From assembly GCA_002748415.1 (NCBI GenBank), contig PDSI01000147.1, positions 1-64,000 of the forward strand: 64,000 nucleotides of DNA. The letters are read 5' to 3'. The notes beneath the pieces are model-generated. The model was not told where the DNA came from. It did no database searches and worked only from the letters and a program-made list of their open reading frames with translations. The position numbers and the translations under genes were made by a program. Below are positions 17,320 through 26,522 of this stretch, in pieces (the first letter of the stretch is position 1; each line of letters starts with the position of its first letter). Source of the DNA: Micrococcales bacterium. Lineage in GTDB: Bacteria > Actinomycetota > Actinomycetes > Actinomycetales > CAWJMD01.

Positions 17320-19998
17320 ATGCAGACCGCTGAGATCCGACGCCGCTGGCTGAACTACTTCGAGAGCAAAGGCCACGCGGTGGTGCCGAGCGCCTCGCTG
17401 ATCTCACCGGACCCCACCCTGCTGTTCACCGTGGCCGGCATGGTGCCGTTCATCCCGTACATGACCGGGCAGCAGACCCCGCCGTGGCCGCGGGCCACCA
17501 GTGTGCAGAAATGCCTGCGCACGCTGGACATCGAGGAGGTCGGCAAGACCACCCGGCACGGCACGTTCTTCCAGATGAACGGCAATTTCTCCTTCGGCGA
17601 CTACTTCAAAGAGAGCGCCATCGCCTACGCCTGGGAACTGGTCACCGGTTCCCAGGACGACGGCTGTTACGGCTTCGACGGCGACAAGATCTGGGTGACC
17701 GTCTACGAGGACGACGAGGAAGCGAATTCCCTGTGGCGCTCGGTGGCCGGGCTTGCGGCCGAGCGCATCCAGCGCCGCGGCCGTAAGGACAACTACTGGC
17801 ACACCGGCGTTCCCGGCCCTGGCGGGCCGTGCAGCGAGATCTACGTCGACCGGGGGCCGGAATACGGCCCGGACGGTGGCCCCATCGTGGACGAAGACCG
17901 GTTCCTGGAAATCTGGAACCTGGTGTTCATGCAGCATTCGTTGTCGGACGTGCGCGCCAAGGACGACTTCGACATCGCCGGTGACCTGCCCAGCAAGAAC
18001 ATCGACACCGGCATGGGCCTGGAGCGGGTGGCCTACCTGCTGCAAGGCGTGGACAACCTGTACGAGATCGACGAGGTGTACCCGGTCATCGAACGCGCCG
18101 GCGACATCGCATCCATCGCCTACGGCAAAGACCGCGAAGCCGACGTGCGGCTGCGCGTGGTCGGTGACCATGTGCGGTCCGGCCTGATGCTCATCGGCGA
18201 CGGTGTCACCCCCGCCAACGAGGGCCGCGGCTACGTGCTGCGCCGACTGCTGCGCCGGGTGGTGCGGGCAATGAAACTGCTCGGCGTCGACGAGCCCACG
18301 TTCCCGGAACTGTTCGGCGTGTCCAAGGACGCCATGAAGGCATCCTACCCGGAACTGGAACGGGACTGGACGCGTATCAGCCAGGTGGCCTACGCGGAGG
18401 AGGAGGCGTTCCGGCGCACCCTGACCGCGGGGACCACGATTCTGGATACCGCTGTGGCCCAGGCAAAGTCGACCGGACGAGGCAGCCTGTCTGCAGATTC
18501 GGCGTTCCAGCTGCACGACACCTACGGCTTCCCGATCGACCTGACCCTCGAGGTCGCCGCCGAACAAGGCCTGCAGGTGGACGAGGCCGGGTTCCGGCGG
18601 CTGATGAGCGAACAACGGGCACGGGCCAAGGCCGATTCCAAGGCGAAACGGTCCGGGCGGGTGGACCAGGCGGTCTACCGCAGTGCGGCCGAGGAGGTCG
18701 GCGCGCCGGTGGACTTCACCGGGTACCGCGAGGTGGTCAGCGAGGCGAGCATCGCCGCGCTCATCGTCGACGGTACCGCGGCCGCCTCGGCCGGTGCCGG
18801 CCAGGATGTCGAGGTGGTGCTGAACCGCACCCCGCTGTACGCCGAGGGCGGTGGGCAACTGGCCGACACCGGAACCATCACCCTGGGCACCGGGGCCACG
18901 CTCGAAGTGCGGGACGTACAGTCGCCGATCCCCGGGCTCATCGTGCACCGCGCGCACGTGCTGAGCGGTGAGGTGAGCATCGGCGCCGCTGCCCAGGCGT
19001 CGGTGGATATCGACCGGCGCAAGGCGATCTCCCGGTCGCACACAGCAACTCATATGGTGCACAAGGCGTTCCGGGAGGCGTTGGGCGAAACCGCCACTCA
19101 GGCAGGGTCGGAGAACTCACCCGGCCGGTTCCGGTTCGACTTCAACGCGGCGGCGGCGGTGCCACCCAGCGTGCTGCTGGACGTCGAACAGCGGGTCAAC
19201 GAACTGCTCATCGAGGATCTCGAGGTGCACGCCGAGGTGATGAGCCAGGCCGATGCGGTGGCGTGCGGTGCGATGGCCTTGTTCGGGGAAAAGTACGGCG
19301 ATGAGGTGCGGGTGGTCAGTGTCGGGGACTGGGCGCGGGAACTCTGCGGCGGCACCCACGCGCAGCGCTCCGGTCAGCTCGGTCTGGTCAAGCTGCTGGG
19401 GGAGTCCTCCATCGGTGCCGGGGTGCGCCGGGTGGAGGCGCTGGTCGGTACCGACGCCTACTCTTTCCTGGCCCGCGAGCATGCCCTGGTCGGGCAGCTG
19501 GCCACCATGCTCAAGGTCCGGCCCGACGAACTGCCGGATCGCATCGGCGCGCTTGTTGCCCAGCTCAAGGCGGCGGACAAGGAGCTGGCCATGGCCCGGG
19601 CGGAACAGAGCCGGGCGTTGGCGGCAAAGCTGGCGGCCGAGCCCAAGGACGTGTTCGGGATCATGTTCGTCGGTCACGATGCCGGAGCGGTGGCGGGCGC
19701 CGAGGACATCCGCACCCTGGTCACCGATCTGCGGGCCCGGCTGGGCAACGACCGGCCGGCCGTGGTGAGTGTGGCCGGTGTGGCCAAGGGCAAACCGTTG
19801 GTGGTCATCGCCACCAACGACGCCGCCCGCCGCCGTGGGGTCAAAGCTGGTTCGTTGGTCCGCATCGGCGCGGGTGCGCTCGGTGGCGGGGGCGGTGGCA
19901 AGGACGACATCGCCCAGGGTGGTGGGCAGGACGCGACTGCCGTGCCGCAAGCCCTCGTCGTCGTCGAGCATGAGGTCGGCCGGTTGGCCACCACATGA
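17320..19998 (+). CDS. alaS: Alanyl-tRNA synthetase
   Basis: AlaRS charges tRNA-Ala and edits mischarged Ser and Gly. The 892-residue protein starts with the class II catalytic domain ([30 protein letters not shown]). It continues through the tRNA-binding helical region to the editing domain with its zinc-binding residues HTATHMVH and CGGTH. The C-Ala domain ends in a Gly-rich segment ([16 protein letters not shown]) at about residues 850-865. The ATG at 17320 gives the standard N-terminus MQTAEIRRR. It is followed by ruvX, mltG and aroE, the usual bacterial order. Confidence 0.97.
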   Translation: MQTAEIRRRWLNYFESKGHAVVPSASLISPDPTLLFTVAGMVPFIPYMTGQQTPPWPRATSVQKCLRTLDIEEVGKTTRHGTFFQMNGNFSFGDYFKESAIAYAWELVTGSQDDGCYGFDGDKIWVTVYEDDEEANSLWRSVAGLAAERIQRRGRKDNYWHTGVPGPGGPCSEIYVDRGPEYGPDGGPIVDEDRFLEIWNLVFMQHSLSDVRAKDDFDIAGDLPSKNIDTGMGLERVAYLLQGVDNLYEIDEVYPVIERAGDIASIAYGKDREADVRLRVVGDHVRSGLMLIGDGVTPANEGRGYVLRRLLRRVVRAMKLLGVDEPTFPELFGVSKDAMKASYPELERDWTRISQVAYAEEEAFRRTLTAGTTILDTAVAQAKSTGRGSLSADSAFQLHDTYGFPIDLTLEVAAEQGLQVDEAGFRRLMSEQRARAKADSKAKRSGRVDQAVYRSAAEEVGAPVDFTGYREVVSEASIAALIVDGTAAASAGAGQDVEVVLNRTPLYAEGGGQLADTGTITLGTGATLEVRDVQSPIPGLIVHRAHVLSGEVSIGAAAQASVDIDRRKAISRSHTATHMVHKAFREALGETATQAGSENSPGRFRFDFNAAAAVPPSVLLDVEQRVNELLIEDLEVHAEVMSQADAVACGAMALFGEKYGDEVRVVSVGDWARELCGGTHAQRSGQLGLVKLLGESSIGAGVRRVEALVGTDAYSFLAREHALVGQLATMLKVRPDELPDRIGALVAQLKAADKELAMARAEQSRALAAKLAAEPKDVFGIMFVGHDAGAVAGAEDIRTLVTDLRARLGNDRPAVVSVAGVAKGKPLVVIATNDAARRRGVKAGSLVRIGAGALGGGGGGKDDIAQGGGQDATAVPQALVVVEHEVGRLATT

Positions 19999-20044
19999 GG
20001 GCCGGCGCCGGTCTCCATCCGGCCCGCGTGCGGCATGCCCACTG

Positions 20045-20557
20045 ATGCGGCACGGTGTGCGGGTCGCGGTGGACGTCGGGGCGGTGCGCGTCGGTGTGGC
20101 GGCCAGCGACCCCGGTGGAATCCTCGCCTCCGCTGTTGCGACACTGAGTAGCGAACAGCCAGCACACGGTGAGACAGCCGAGTCCGGGTCAGCGACGGCA
20201 GACGTGCGCCGTATCGCCGGGATCGTGCGTGAACGCGACGCGATTGAGGTGTTGGTGGGGCTGCCGCTGTCGCTGTCCGGCAAGTCTGGAGCGGCGGCGG
20301 AGCTCGCGCGTAGCTACGCTGTGCGGGTAGCTCGCGAGATCGCGCCCGTGCCGGTGCGGCTCGTGGACGAGCGACTGACCACGGTCGGTGCCCACCGGGC
20401 ACTGCGCCAGTCCGGGGTCAAGGGGCGCAACCAGCGCCGCGTCGTCGATCAAGTGGCGGCCGTCCTGATCCTGCAAGGTGCGCTGGACACCGAACGCAAC
20501 ACCGGTCAGCCACCCGGTGAAGTGGTGGCGTACCCGCCAACACCGCCAGCCGACTGA
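20045..20557 (+). CDS. ruvX: Putative pre-16S rRNA nuclease / Holliday junction resolvase-like YqgF
   Basis: This 170-residue YqgF/RuvX family protein has an RNase H-like fold. It was first proposed as a Holliday-junction resolvase and is now associated with 16S rRNA 5' maturation. Motifs seen are VAVDVGAVRVGVA with the first catalytic Asp, VLVGLPLSLSGKSG, RLVDERLTTVGAHRAL, and VVDQVAAVLILQ with the last Asp. The ATG at 20045 is 46 bases after alaS. It precedes mltG by 9 bases, the conserved alaS-ruvX-mltG arrangement. Confidence 0.9.
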   Translation: MRHGVRVAVDVGAVRVGVAASDPGGILASAVATLSSEQPAHGETAESGSATADVRRIAGIVRERDAIEVLVGLPLSLSGKSGAAAELARSYAVRVAREIAPVPVRLVDERLTTVGAHRALRQSGVKGRNQRRVVDQVAAVLILQGALDTERNTGQPPGEVVAYPPTPPAD

Positions 20558-20566
20558 GAGGGCACG

Positions 20567-21673
20567 ATGACCGAGCTTTTCTCCGATCTGCCGGGGCAGC
20601 GAAGGGCGACGCGCCGCCATGCCCACCGGGCCCGCCGGCCAGGGGGCGCGACCAGGTTCGTGGTGCTGTTCCTGGCCGCGGCACTGGTGCTTGGCGCGAT
20701 GTATCTGGGCTGGCGCACGGTCAAGCCGATGTACGACGACTGGCGCGCGCCCTCGGATTTCGCCGGCCCCGGGTCCGGCGAGGTGCATGTTCAGGTACTT
20801 GCGGGTGACAGCGGCTCGCAAGTGGCCCAGACCCTGGTGGACAAGAACGTCATCAAGACCACCGATGCGTTCATCGAGGCGAGTATGGCCAACCCCGACT
20901 CCAACTCCTTGCAACCGGGAACCTACGCCCTGCGTGCGGAGATGGCCGCCGCCGACGCGTTGGCGATGCTGCTGGACGAGACGAACCGGGTCTCGGTGCG
21001 GGTGGTGATTCCCGAGGGTTTGCGTGCCCAGCAGATCTACCGGCGGATCAGCGAGGCCACCGGGCTGGGCGTGGATGAGCTGAAGGCGGCCGTCACCGAC
21101 CCGGCCGTGGGCCTGCCGCCTCAGGCGCAGGGCAACCCGGAGGGTTACCTGTTCCCCGCTACCTATGAGTTCGAGCCGGATGAGTCGGCCACCACTGTGC
21201 TCAAGCGACTGGTGGATGCGCACAAGCGGGCAGTCTCCACTCTCGGGATCGCCGCGGAGCAGGAGCCGCAGGTGCTGACCAAGGCCAGCATCATCCAGGC
21301 CGAGGCGCGTAGCGCAGCGGACATGCGCAAGGTGGCCAGGGTGATCCAGAACCGGCTGGACCGCGGGACGTCGCTGCAGATGGACAGCACGGTTCACTAC
21401 GCCACCAACAACAGCGAGGTCGTCACCACTACGCAAGAGGAACGCCAGATCGACTCTGCCTACAACACCTACAAGTATCCGGGCTTGCCGCCGGGGCCGA
21501 TCAACTCCCCGGGGGAGGACGCGCTGCGCGCCGCCACGGAACCGGCGGACGGCGACTGGGTGTACTTCGTCACAGTCAATCCGGACACCGGGGAGACCAA
21601 GTTCGCGGCCACCAAGGCCGAGCACGACCGAAACGTGGAAGAGTTCCGCCAATGGTTGCGGGACAACGACTGA
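20567..21673 (+). CDS. mltG: Endolytic murein transglycosylase MltG
   Basis: MltG cleaves nascent peptidoglycan glycan strands at the outer face of the membrane. The 368-residue protein has a basic cytoplasmic N-terminus, one transmembrane helix at about residues 28-48, a LysM-like subdomain, and the YceG catalytic domain. The domain contains PEGLRAQQIYRRI, PEGYLFPATYEF, the catalytic region ASIIQAEAR and NTYKYPGLPPGPI. The ATG has GAGAGGG upstream. Its 3' end overlaps the longest aroE reading by 22 bases. Confidence 0.95.
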   Translation: MTELFSDLPGQRRATRRHAHRARRPGGATRFVVLFLAAALVLGAMYLGWRTVKPMYDDWRAPSDFAGPGSGEVHVQVLAGDSGSQVAQTLVDKNVIKTTDAFIEASMANPDSNSLQPGTYALRAEMAAADALAMLLDETNRVSVRVVIPEGLRAQQIYRRISEATGLGVDELKAAVTDPAVGLPPQAQGNPEGYLFPATYEFEPDESATTVLKRLVDAHKRAVSTLGIAAEQEPQVLTKASIIQAEARSAADMRKVARVIQNRLDRGTSLQMDSTVHYATNNSEVVTTTQEERQIDSAYNTYKYPGLPPGPINSPGEDALRAATEPADGDWVYFVTVNPDTGETKFAATKAEHDRNVEEFRQWLRDND

Positions 21674-22533
21674 ACCAAAACCCTGCGGGGGCGGGGGATG
21701 TGCAGCGGTGTGCGGTCCTGGGCTCGCCCATCGGCCACTCTCGCTCGCCCGTGCTGCACCGGGCCGCCTACGTTGCCCTGGGACTGAACTGGCAGTACGA
21801 AGCCTACGACGTGACCGTGGAGCAACTGCCCGGTTTCCTGGCCGGGCTGGACTCCAGTTGGCGCGGTCTCAGCATTACCATGCCGCTCAAACAGGCGGTG
21901 AAGTCCTACGTGCACGAGACCTCGCTGCTGGCCGACCTGCTCGACTCGGTGAATACGGTGCTGTTGTCCTGGCCGGACGCGGAGCAGCCCAGCCCGTGGA
22001 TGTACGGCGAGAACACCGACGTGCTGGGCATGGTGGCCGCGGTCCGGGAGCTGTGGGTCGATGACGACCACCCCGGGTTGCGTGGGTGCGTCCTCGGCGC
22101 CGGTGCCACCGCTCGCTCCGCTCTGGCCGCGCTGGTCGAGCTCGGGTGCCGCCAGGTCCAGGTGGTCGTGCGGCGGCCGCCCGCCGCCGCACACCTGCAC
22201 GACTTGGCGGACCGGCTGGGGCTCCAGCTGCAGGTACAGGACTGGGCCGCGGCCTGGGACGGTATCGCCGCGGCCGATGTGGTCATATCCACGGTGCCGC
22301 CGGGGGCGACCGACACGCTGGTGGTCCAGCCGGCGCCTGCCTCGCTGGCCGGGCATCTGCTGCTCGACGTGGTCTATCACCCCTGGCCGACACGGCTGGC
22401 CTCGGCCGTGCAGGACCGTGGCGGGCTGGTCGTCGGTGGAGTGTCGATGCTGCTGCATCAAGCCGCGGCTCAGGTGGAGTTGATGACCGGCATCCGCCCT
22501 GCACCCATCCAAGCGATGCGCGCCGCAAGCTGA
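21652..22533 (+). CDS. aroE: Shikimate dehydrogenase
   Basis: AroE reduces 3-dehydroshikimate to shikimate with NADPH. The protein (293 residues from ATG 21652) has the substrate-binding GSPIGHSRSPVLH, the catalytic Lys in SITMPLKQAV, the dinucleotide-binding GCVLGAGATARSALAAL, and GVSMLLHQAAAQ near the end. The start is uncertain: the ATG overlaps mltG, while the GTG at 21700 follows a G-rich ribosome-binding site and removes 16 non-conserved residues. The downstream pilus island separates it from aroC, aroK and aroB. Confidence 0.93.
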   Translation: MVAGQRLNQNPAGAGDVQRCAVLGSPIGHSRSPVLHRAAYVALGLNWQYEAYDVTVEQLPGFLAGLDSSWRGLSITMPLKQAVKSYVHETSLLADLLDSVNTVLLSWPDAEQPSPWMYGENTDVLGMVAAVRELWVDDDHPGLRGCVLGAGATARSALAALVELGCRQVQVVVRRPPAAAHLHDLADRLGLQLQVQDWAAAWDGIAAADVVISTVPPGATDTLVVQPAPASLAGHLLLDVVYHPWPTRLASAVQDRGGLVVGGVSMLLHQAAAQVELMTGIRPAPIQAMRAAS

Positions 22534-22584
22534 CCCGATCGGGTGATCGAACTCGCGGCGGGTTGGCGGACTCACCCCTCGCAT

Positions 22585-22611
22585 CTCAAGCAGGTCACCC
22601 GCATCGCCGAT
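22585..22611 (+). promoter_or_regulatory. Putative FliA/WhiG-type promoter of pilT-pilC
   Basis: CTCAAG at 22585-22590 is followed after 15 bases by GCCGAT (22606-22611) and then GACA. This fits the CTCA(N15-17)GCCGA pattern of actinobacterial FliA-dependent promoters and resembles the WhiG consensus TAAA-N15-GCCGATAA. It would give a leader of about 30 bases before the GTG at 22648. Related elements lie before pilA and pilM. Confidence 0.55.
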
Positions 22612-22647
22612 GACATTCCGACTGTCTCGCCTGATGAGGGGAGTGCC

Positions 22648-24126
22648 GTGAGCGGCGGCGTGCAAGAAGGTAGCGGACGGCCCTTCCGTCCACGGGCCGA
22701 GGAATACGTCTTCGGAGACGAGGACCTGGACGAAGGTGCTCCCGGGCAGCATGCCTACGAAGAGATCCCGGACCAGGAGATCGTCTACGACATCGGCGTC
22801 GACTACGGCGCCGAGGACGACATGGACGACTACGGTTCGTTCGACGACGAGGAAACAGTGACCGTCTACGATGTGAACTCCGACGGTGTCTTCGCTCCCG
22901 AACTGCCTGACCACCGGCCGGGAGCGGCCTTCACCCCGCAGCCACGGCCGGCCCCGGAACCGCAGCAACCAGAGGCTTGCGTCGATGACGACCAGCGCGT
23001 CGCGTACCACGGGTCCCGGTCGGGAGGGCGTAGCACCACCGAGCAACGGTTGCGGGCCAGCGACCTGAACCTCACCAGCGTGCTGAGCAGTATGTTGGAA
23101 CGCAATGCCTCCGACCTGCACCTGACCAGCGGCGCGCCGCCCACGATCCGGGTCCGCGGTGAGCTGATGCCGTTGGAGGACTACGAGCGGATGACCGCGC
23201 CGGAGCTGCAACGGATCATCTACGCCCTGCTGAATCAGAAGCAGCGGGAGAAGTACGAAGAGAACATGGAGCTCGACTTCTCCTACTCGCTGCCCGGCAC
23301 CGCCAGATTCCGGGTCAACGTGTTCCGCCAACGCGAGTCGATCGGTGCGGTGTTCCGCACCATTCCGTTCGACATCCTGCCGCTGGAACGGCTCGGAATC
23401 CCCCCGGTGGTGGGCAAATTCGCCTCGATGCCGCGCGGCCTGGTATTGGTCACCGGCCCGACCGGATCCGGCAAGTCCACCACGTTGGCCGCGATTCTCG
23501 ACCTGGCCAACCGGACCCGGCACGACCACATCATGACCGTCGAGGACCCGATCGAGTTCTTGCACAACCACAAGGGCTGCCTGGTCAACCAGCGTGAGGT
23601 GGGCGAAGACACCCACTCCTTCGCCAACGCGCTGAAGCATGTGTTGCGCCAGGACCCGGACATCATCCTGGTCGGCGAGATGCGGGACTTGGAGACCATT
23701 TCGGTGGCGCTGACCGCCGCCGAAACCGGCCACCTGGTGTTCGGCACCCTGCACACTCAGGACGCCGCACAGACCATCGACCGCGTCATCGACGTGTTTC
23801 CCTCAGAACAACAGGAACAGATCCGGGTCATGCTGGCGGGCTCCATCCAGGGAGTGGTCTGCCAGACCCTGTGCAAGACGGCGGACGGGCGGTCGCGGGC
23901 GGTGGCAACCGAGGTCATGCTGGCCACTCCCGCCATCCGCAACCTGATCCGGGAGGGCAAGGTCCACCAGGTGTACTCGGCCATGCAGGCCGGCGCCCAG
24001 CACGGCATGCACACCATGGACCAGCACTTGGCCGAATTGGTGCGCATCAACCGCATCAGCTACGAGGTCGGCCTGGACAAGTGCCACCACATCGAGGACT
24101 TCAACCGATTGACCGGAAGGGCCTGA
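22648..24126 (+). CDS. pilT: Type IV pilus retraction ATPase PilT with an acidic N-terminal extension
   Basis: PilT powers pilus retraction as a cytoplasmic hexamer. From about residue 140 the 492-residue protein is a complete PilT. It has the N-terminal PAS-like domain (ASDLHLTSGAPPTIRV), Walker A GPTGSGKST at residues 270-277, the Asp box TVEDPIEFL, Walker B ILVGEMRDLETI, the His box GTLHTQDAAQTIDR, and the PilT-specific AIRNLIREGK. The first 139 residues are an acidic, Pro-containing extension not typical of PilT. The GTG at 22648 is chosen for GAGGGGAG 5 bases upstream and because the promoter lies after the longer GTG at 22543. No pilB is present beside it. Confidence 0.9.
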   Translation: MSGGVQEGSGRPFRPRAEEYVFGDEDLDEGAPGQHAYEEIPDQEIVYDIGVDYGAEDDMDDYGSFDDEETVTVYDVNSDGVFAPELPDHRPGAAFTPQPRPAPEPQQPEACVDDDQRVAYHGSRSGGRSTTEQRLRASDLNLTSVLSSMLERNASDLHLTSGAPPTIRVRGELMPLEDYERMTAPELQRIIYALLNQKQREKYEENMELDFSYSLPGTARFRVNVFRQRESIGAVFRTIPFDILPLERLGIPPVVGKFASMPRGLVLVTGPTGSGKSTTLAAILDLANRTRHDHIMTVEDPIEFLHNHKGCLVNQREVGEDTHSFANALKHVLRQDPDIILVGEMRDLETISVALTAAETGHLVFGTLHTQDAAQTIDRVIDVFPSEQQEQIRVMLAGSIQGVVCQTLCKTADGRSRAVATEVMLATPAIRNLIREGKVHQVYSAMQAGAQHGMHTMDQHLAELVRINRISYEVGLDKCHHIEDFNRLTGRA

Positions 24127-24127
24127 C

Positions 24128-25351
24128 ATGCCAACCGCGACCAAGACTTTCGCCTACACCGTACGTGACCGCAGCGGAAAGGTCGTCAACGGACAGGTCG
24201 ATGCCGCCAGCCAGTCGGCGGCCGTCAACAAACTGAAGGGCCAGGGGCTGGCGCCGATCTCGGTGAACGAGGCCGGCACGGGGATGAACCGGGAGCTCAG
24301 CCTGCCGGGTTCGAACCGGGTGGGGCTCAAGGACATCGCCATCATGTCCCGGCAGTTCGCCACCATGATCAATTCCGGCCTGACGTTGCTGCGGGCGTTG
24401 AACATCCTGGCCGACCAGTCCGAGAACGCGGGACTGCGCAAAGCCCTGACCGACGTGCGCAACCAGGTCGAGGCGGGGACGTCGTTGTCGGCGGCGCTGG
24501 CCAGCCACGAGAAGGTGTTCCCGCCGTTGATGGTCAACATGTGCCGGGCCGGCGAGGTGGGCGGCTTCCTGGACCAGGCGCTGTTGCAGGTGGCCGACAA
24601 CTTCGAGGCCGAGGTCAAGCTGCGGTCCAAGATCAAGGCGGCGATGACGTACCCGGTCGCCGTCCTGGTCATCGCTATCGCCTGTGTGATCGGCATGCTC
24701 AAGTGGATCGTGCCGACGTTCGAGAACCTGTTCACCAGTCTGGGCGGTGAGCTGCCTGCACCCACTCAGGTGCTGGTGTTCCTCAGCAAACAGATGACGT
24801 GGTTCCTCCCGGTGTTCTTGGTGCTCACCGTCGTCGGCGTGGTGGTGTGGAGCCAGGTCCGCCACCAGGACAACGTCAGAAGCGTGGTGGACCCGGTCAA
24901 GCTCAAGACTCCGGTGTTCGGTCCGCTGTTCCAGAAGGTGGCGCTGAGCCGGTTCGCCCGCAATCTGGGGTCGATGATCCGTTCCGGTGTCCCGATCCTG
25001 CAGGCCTTGGAGATCGTCGGGGAGACCACCGGCAACATCGTGATCGAGAAGGCGCTGTTCGATGTGCGGGACAGCGTGCGGCAGGGTGAATCGTTGGCCG
25101 GGCCGTTGGAGCAGCATCCCGTCTTCCCGCCGATGGTGGTGCAGATGCTGGCGGTCGGCGAGGACACCGGCGCGCTGGACACCATGCTGCACAAGCTCAG
25201 CGACTTCTACGACAACGAGGTGGAGGCGACCACCGAGGCCTTGACCGCGCTGATGGAGCCGCTCATGATCGCCGTGCTGGGCAGCATCGTCGGCGGCATG
25301 ATCATCGCCTTGTACATGCCGATCTTCCGGATCTTCGACCTGATCAAGTAG
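24128..25351 (+). CDS. pilC: Type IV pilus inner-membrane platform protein PilC
   Basis: PilC is the membrane platform that couples the assembly ATPases to pilin polymerisation. The 407-residue protein has two GspF domains. The first carries ATMINSGLTLLRAL and the second SMIRSGVPILQALEIV, with FPPMVVQMLAVGEDTGALD as the family signature. Three hydrophobic segments are visible (near residues 175, 225 and 380). It starts one base after the pilT stop, so the two genes form one transcription unit that ends at the hairpin at 25378-25436. Confidence 0.95.
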   Translation: MPTATKTFAYTVRDRSGKVVNGQVDAASQSAAVNKLKGQGLAPISVNEAGTGMNRELSLPGSNRVGLKDIAIMSRQFATMINSGLTLLRALNILADQSENAGLRKALTDVRNQVEAGTSLSAALASHEKVFPPLMVNMCRAGEVGGFLDQALLQVADNFEAEVKLRSKIKAAMTYPVAVLVIAIACVIGMLKWIVPTFENLFTSLGGELPAPTQVLVFLSKQMTWFLPVFLVLTVVGVVVWSQVRHQDNVRSVVDPVKLKTPVFGPLFQKVALSRFARNLGSMIRSGVPILQALEIVGETTGNIVIEKALFDVRDSVRQGESLAGPLEQHPVFPPMVVQMLAVGEDTGALDTMLHKLSDFYDNEVEATTEALTALMEPLMIAVLGSIVGGMIIALYMPIFRIFDLIK

Positions 25352-25377
25352 CTTCCGCCGGCTGCGTAACGGCATGC

Positions 25378-25436
25378 AGCGCCGGTGACCCTAAGCCCGA
25401 CTCATCGGGCCGATCGGTCACCGGCGCTGGTCTTTT
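25378..25436 (+). terminator. Rho-independent terminator after pilC
   Basis: The 13-base arm AGCGCCGGTGACC (25378-25390) pairs perfectly with GGTCACCGGCGCT (25416-25428). An inner CCCGA/TCGGG stem (25396-25400 with 25405-25409) lies inside the loop, and TCTTTTC follows. It separates pilT-pilC from the pilin genes, which then have their own promoter. Confidence 0.8.
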
Positions 25437-25468
25437 CGGGGTAGTGGAACCACGGACAGCGTAACTGG

Positions 25469-25496
25469 CTCAAGCACATCCGGTTCCGGCCGATAA
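25469..25496 (+). promoter_or_regulatory. Putative FliA/WhiG-type promoter of the major pilin gene
   Basis: CTCAAG at 25469-25474 is followed after 14 bases by GCCGATAA (25489-25496). The downstream half is identical to the WhiG -10 consensus GCCGATAA, and the upstream half matches CTCA of FliA-type promoters with a 16-base spacer. The expected transcript would start near 25502 and carry a leader of about 55 bases ahead of pilA. Confidence 0.65.
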
Positions 25497-25558
25497 CCCA
25501 AGTGTCATCCCGCAGGAAACCACCTCCTGCATCACCCGCACACGAAAGGGAGCATCAC

Positions 25559-25975
25559 ATGCTCGCTCGTCTCCGCAAGGCTCACGAAGAGAACGACGAG
25601 GGTTTCACCCTCATCGAGCTCCTCGTGGTCATGATCATCATCGGCATCCTGGCCGCCATCGCCATCCCGACCTTCCTGAACCAGCGGAAGAAGGCCGTGG
25701 ACTCCTCGATGAAGTCCGACCTGAAGACCGCGGCGACCGCCGCCGAGACCTACTTCGTCGAGAACAACAGCTACAACGCGCTGAACGGCACCAACGCGGC
25801 CACCGGCCCGCTGGGCGTCGAGGTGTCGGACGGCAACGTGCTGAACATCACCGCCACCGTCGACGACTACTGCATCGTGGCCTCCCGGGACACGGGCGCC
25901 ACCTCGTCCACCCAGAACTGGGTGTACGACAGCGACGCGGGCGGCCTGCAGCCGAGCACCGTCACCTCCTGCTGA
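25559..25975 (+). CDS. pilA: Major type IV pilin (PilA-like)
   Basis: This 138-residue prepilin has a 15-residue basic leader ending in Gly, the cleavage site G|FTLIELL, Glu5 of the mature protein, and a hydrophobic N-terminal helix ending in IPTFLNQRKKA. The mature 123-residue pilin has Cys in DDYCIVAS and a C-terminal Cys, which should close the D-region disulphide loop. It has its own strong-looking promoter and the ribosome-binding site AAAGGGAG. Position, promoter and typical size make it the likely major subunit, processed by the PilD encoded downstream. Confidence 0.92.
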   Translation: MLARLRKAHEENDEGFTLIELLVVMIIIGILAAIAIPTFLNQRKKAVDSSMKSDLKTAATAAETYFVENNSYNALNGTNAATGPLGVEVSDGNVLNITATVDDYCIVASRDTGATSSTQNWVYDSDAGGLQPSTVTSC

Positions 25976-26009
25976 TCCGGGTGACGTAAGCGCCCTGGAG
26001 CGCTGCGAA

Positions 26010-26042
26010 GGGTGGCGCTGGCGCGCAGCGCCGGCGCCACCC
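26010..26042 (+). terminator. Long GC-rich hairpin between the two pilin genes
   Basis: The arm GGGTGGCGCTGGCGC (26010-26024) pairs over 15 bases, with one G-U wobble, with GCGCCGGCGCCACCC (26028-26042) around a three-base loop. A short CTTT follows at about 26048. It may partly terminate pilA transcripts or protect their 3' end, keeping the minor-pilin genes at lower expression. Confidence 0.6.
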
Positions 26043-26089
26043 GTCCGCTTTATCGGCACCTTCTTCCGACCTACGAACCAGGAAACGAC

Positions 26090-26491
26090 ATGGACAGCAC
26101 CGACGAGGGCTTCACGCTCCTCGAGCTGCTCGTCGTGCTCGTGATCATCGGCATCCTGGCCGCGATCGCCATCCCGAGTTTCCTGAACCAGCGGCAACAG
26201 GCCTACGCCGCCCAGACGGTGAGTGACCTCAGGGGCGCGGCGATCCATATCGAAGCCTGGCTGGCCGACCCGGCCCACTCGATCGCCACCTTGAACGGCC
26301 AGACCGAGAACAGTCCCGTCCTGGCCGGCGAGGGCTGGAAGGCCAGCGATCCCACATCGATGACCATCTCCGTCGCCGCAGACACGTACTGCATCCGCGC
26401 CACCCATACCAACATCACCACCCGGGAGTTCCGCTACCGCAGCGATCACGGAGTGGTGGAACAAGGCGCCACCGGCACCCTCAGCTGCTGA
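26090..26491 (+). CDS. Second type IV pilin, pilA paralogue with a very short leader
   Basis: This 133-residue prepilin starts at the ATG at 26090, with AGGAAA upstream. Its leader is only seven residues (MDSTDEG) before the cleavage site G|FTLLELLV; Glu5 is present. The hydrophobic helix ends in IPSFLNQRQQA, close to the same segment of PilA, and the two Cys (DTYCIRAT and the last residue) match those of PilA, so the genes are probably duplicates. It may be an alternative or minor subunit. The longer open frame from 26012 would run through the upstream hairpin and is not favoured. Confidence 0.88.
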   Translation: MDSTDEGFTLLELLVVLVIIGILAAIAIPSFLNQRQQAYAAQTVSDLRGAAIHIEAWLADPAHSIATLNGQTENSPVLAGEGWKASDPTSMTISVAADTYCIRATHTNITTREFRYRSDHGVVEQGATGTLSC

Positions 26492-26522
26492 GACGCCATC
26501 ACAGGAAAGAGAGCCAGCGAAC

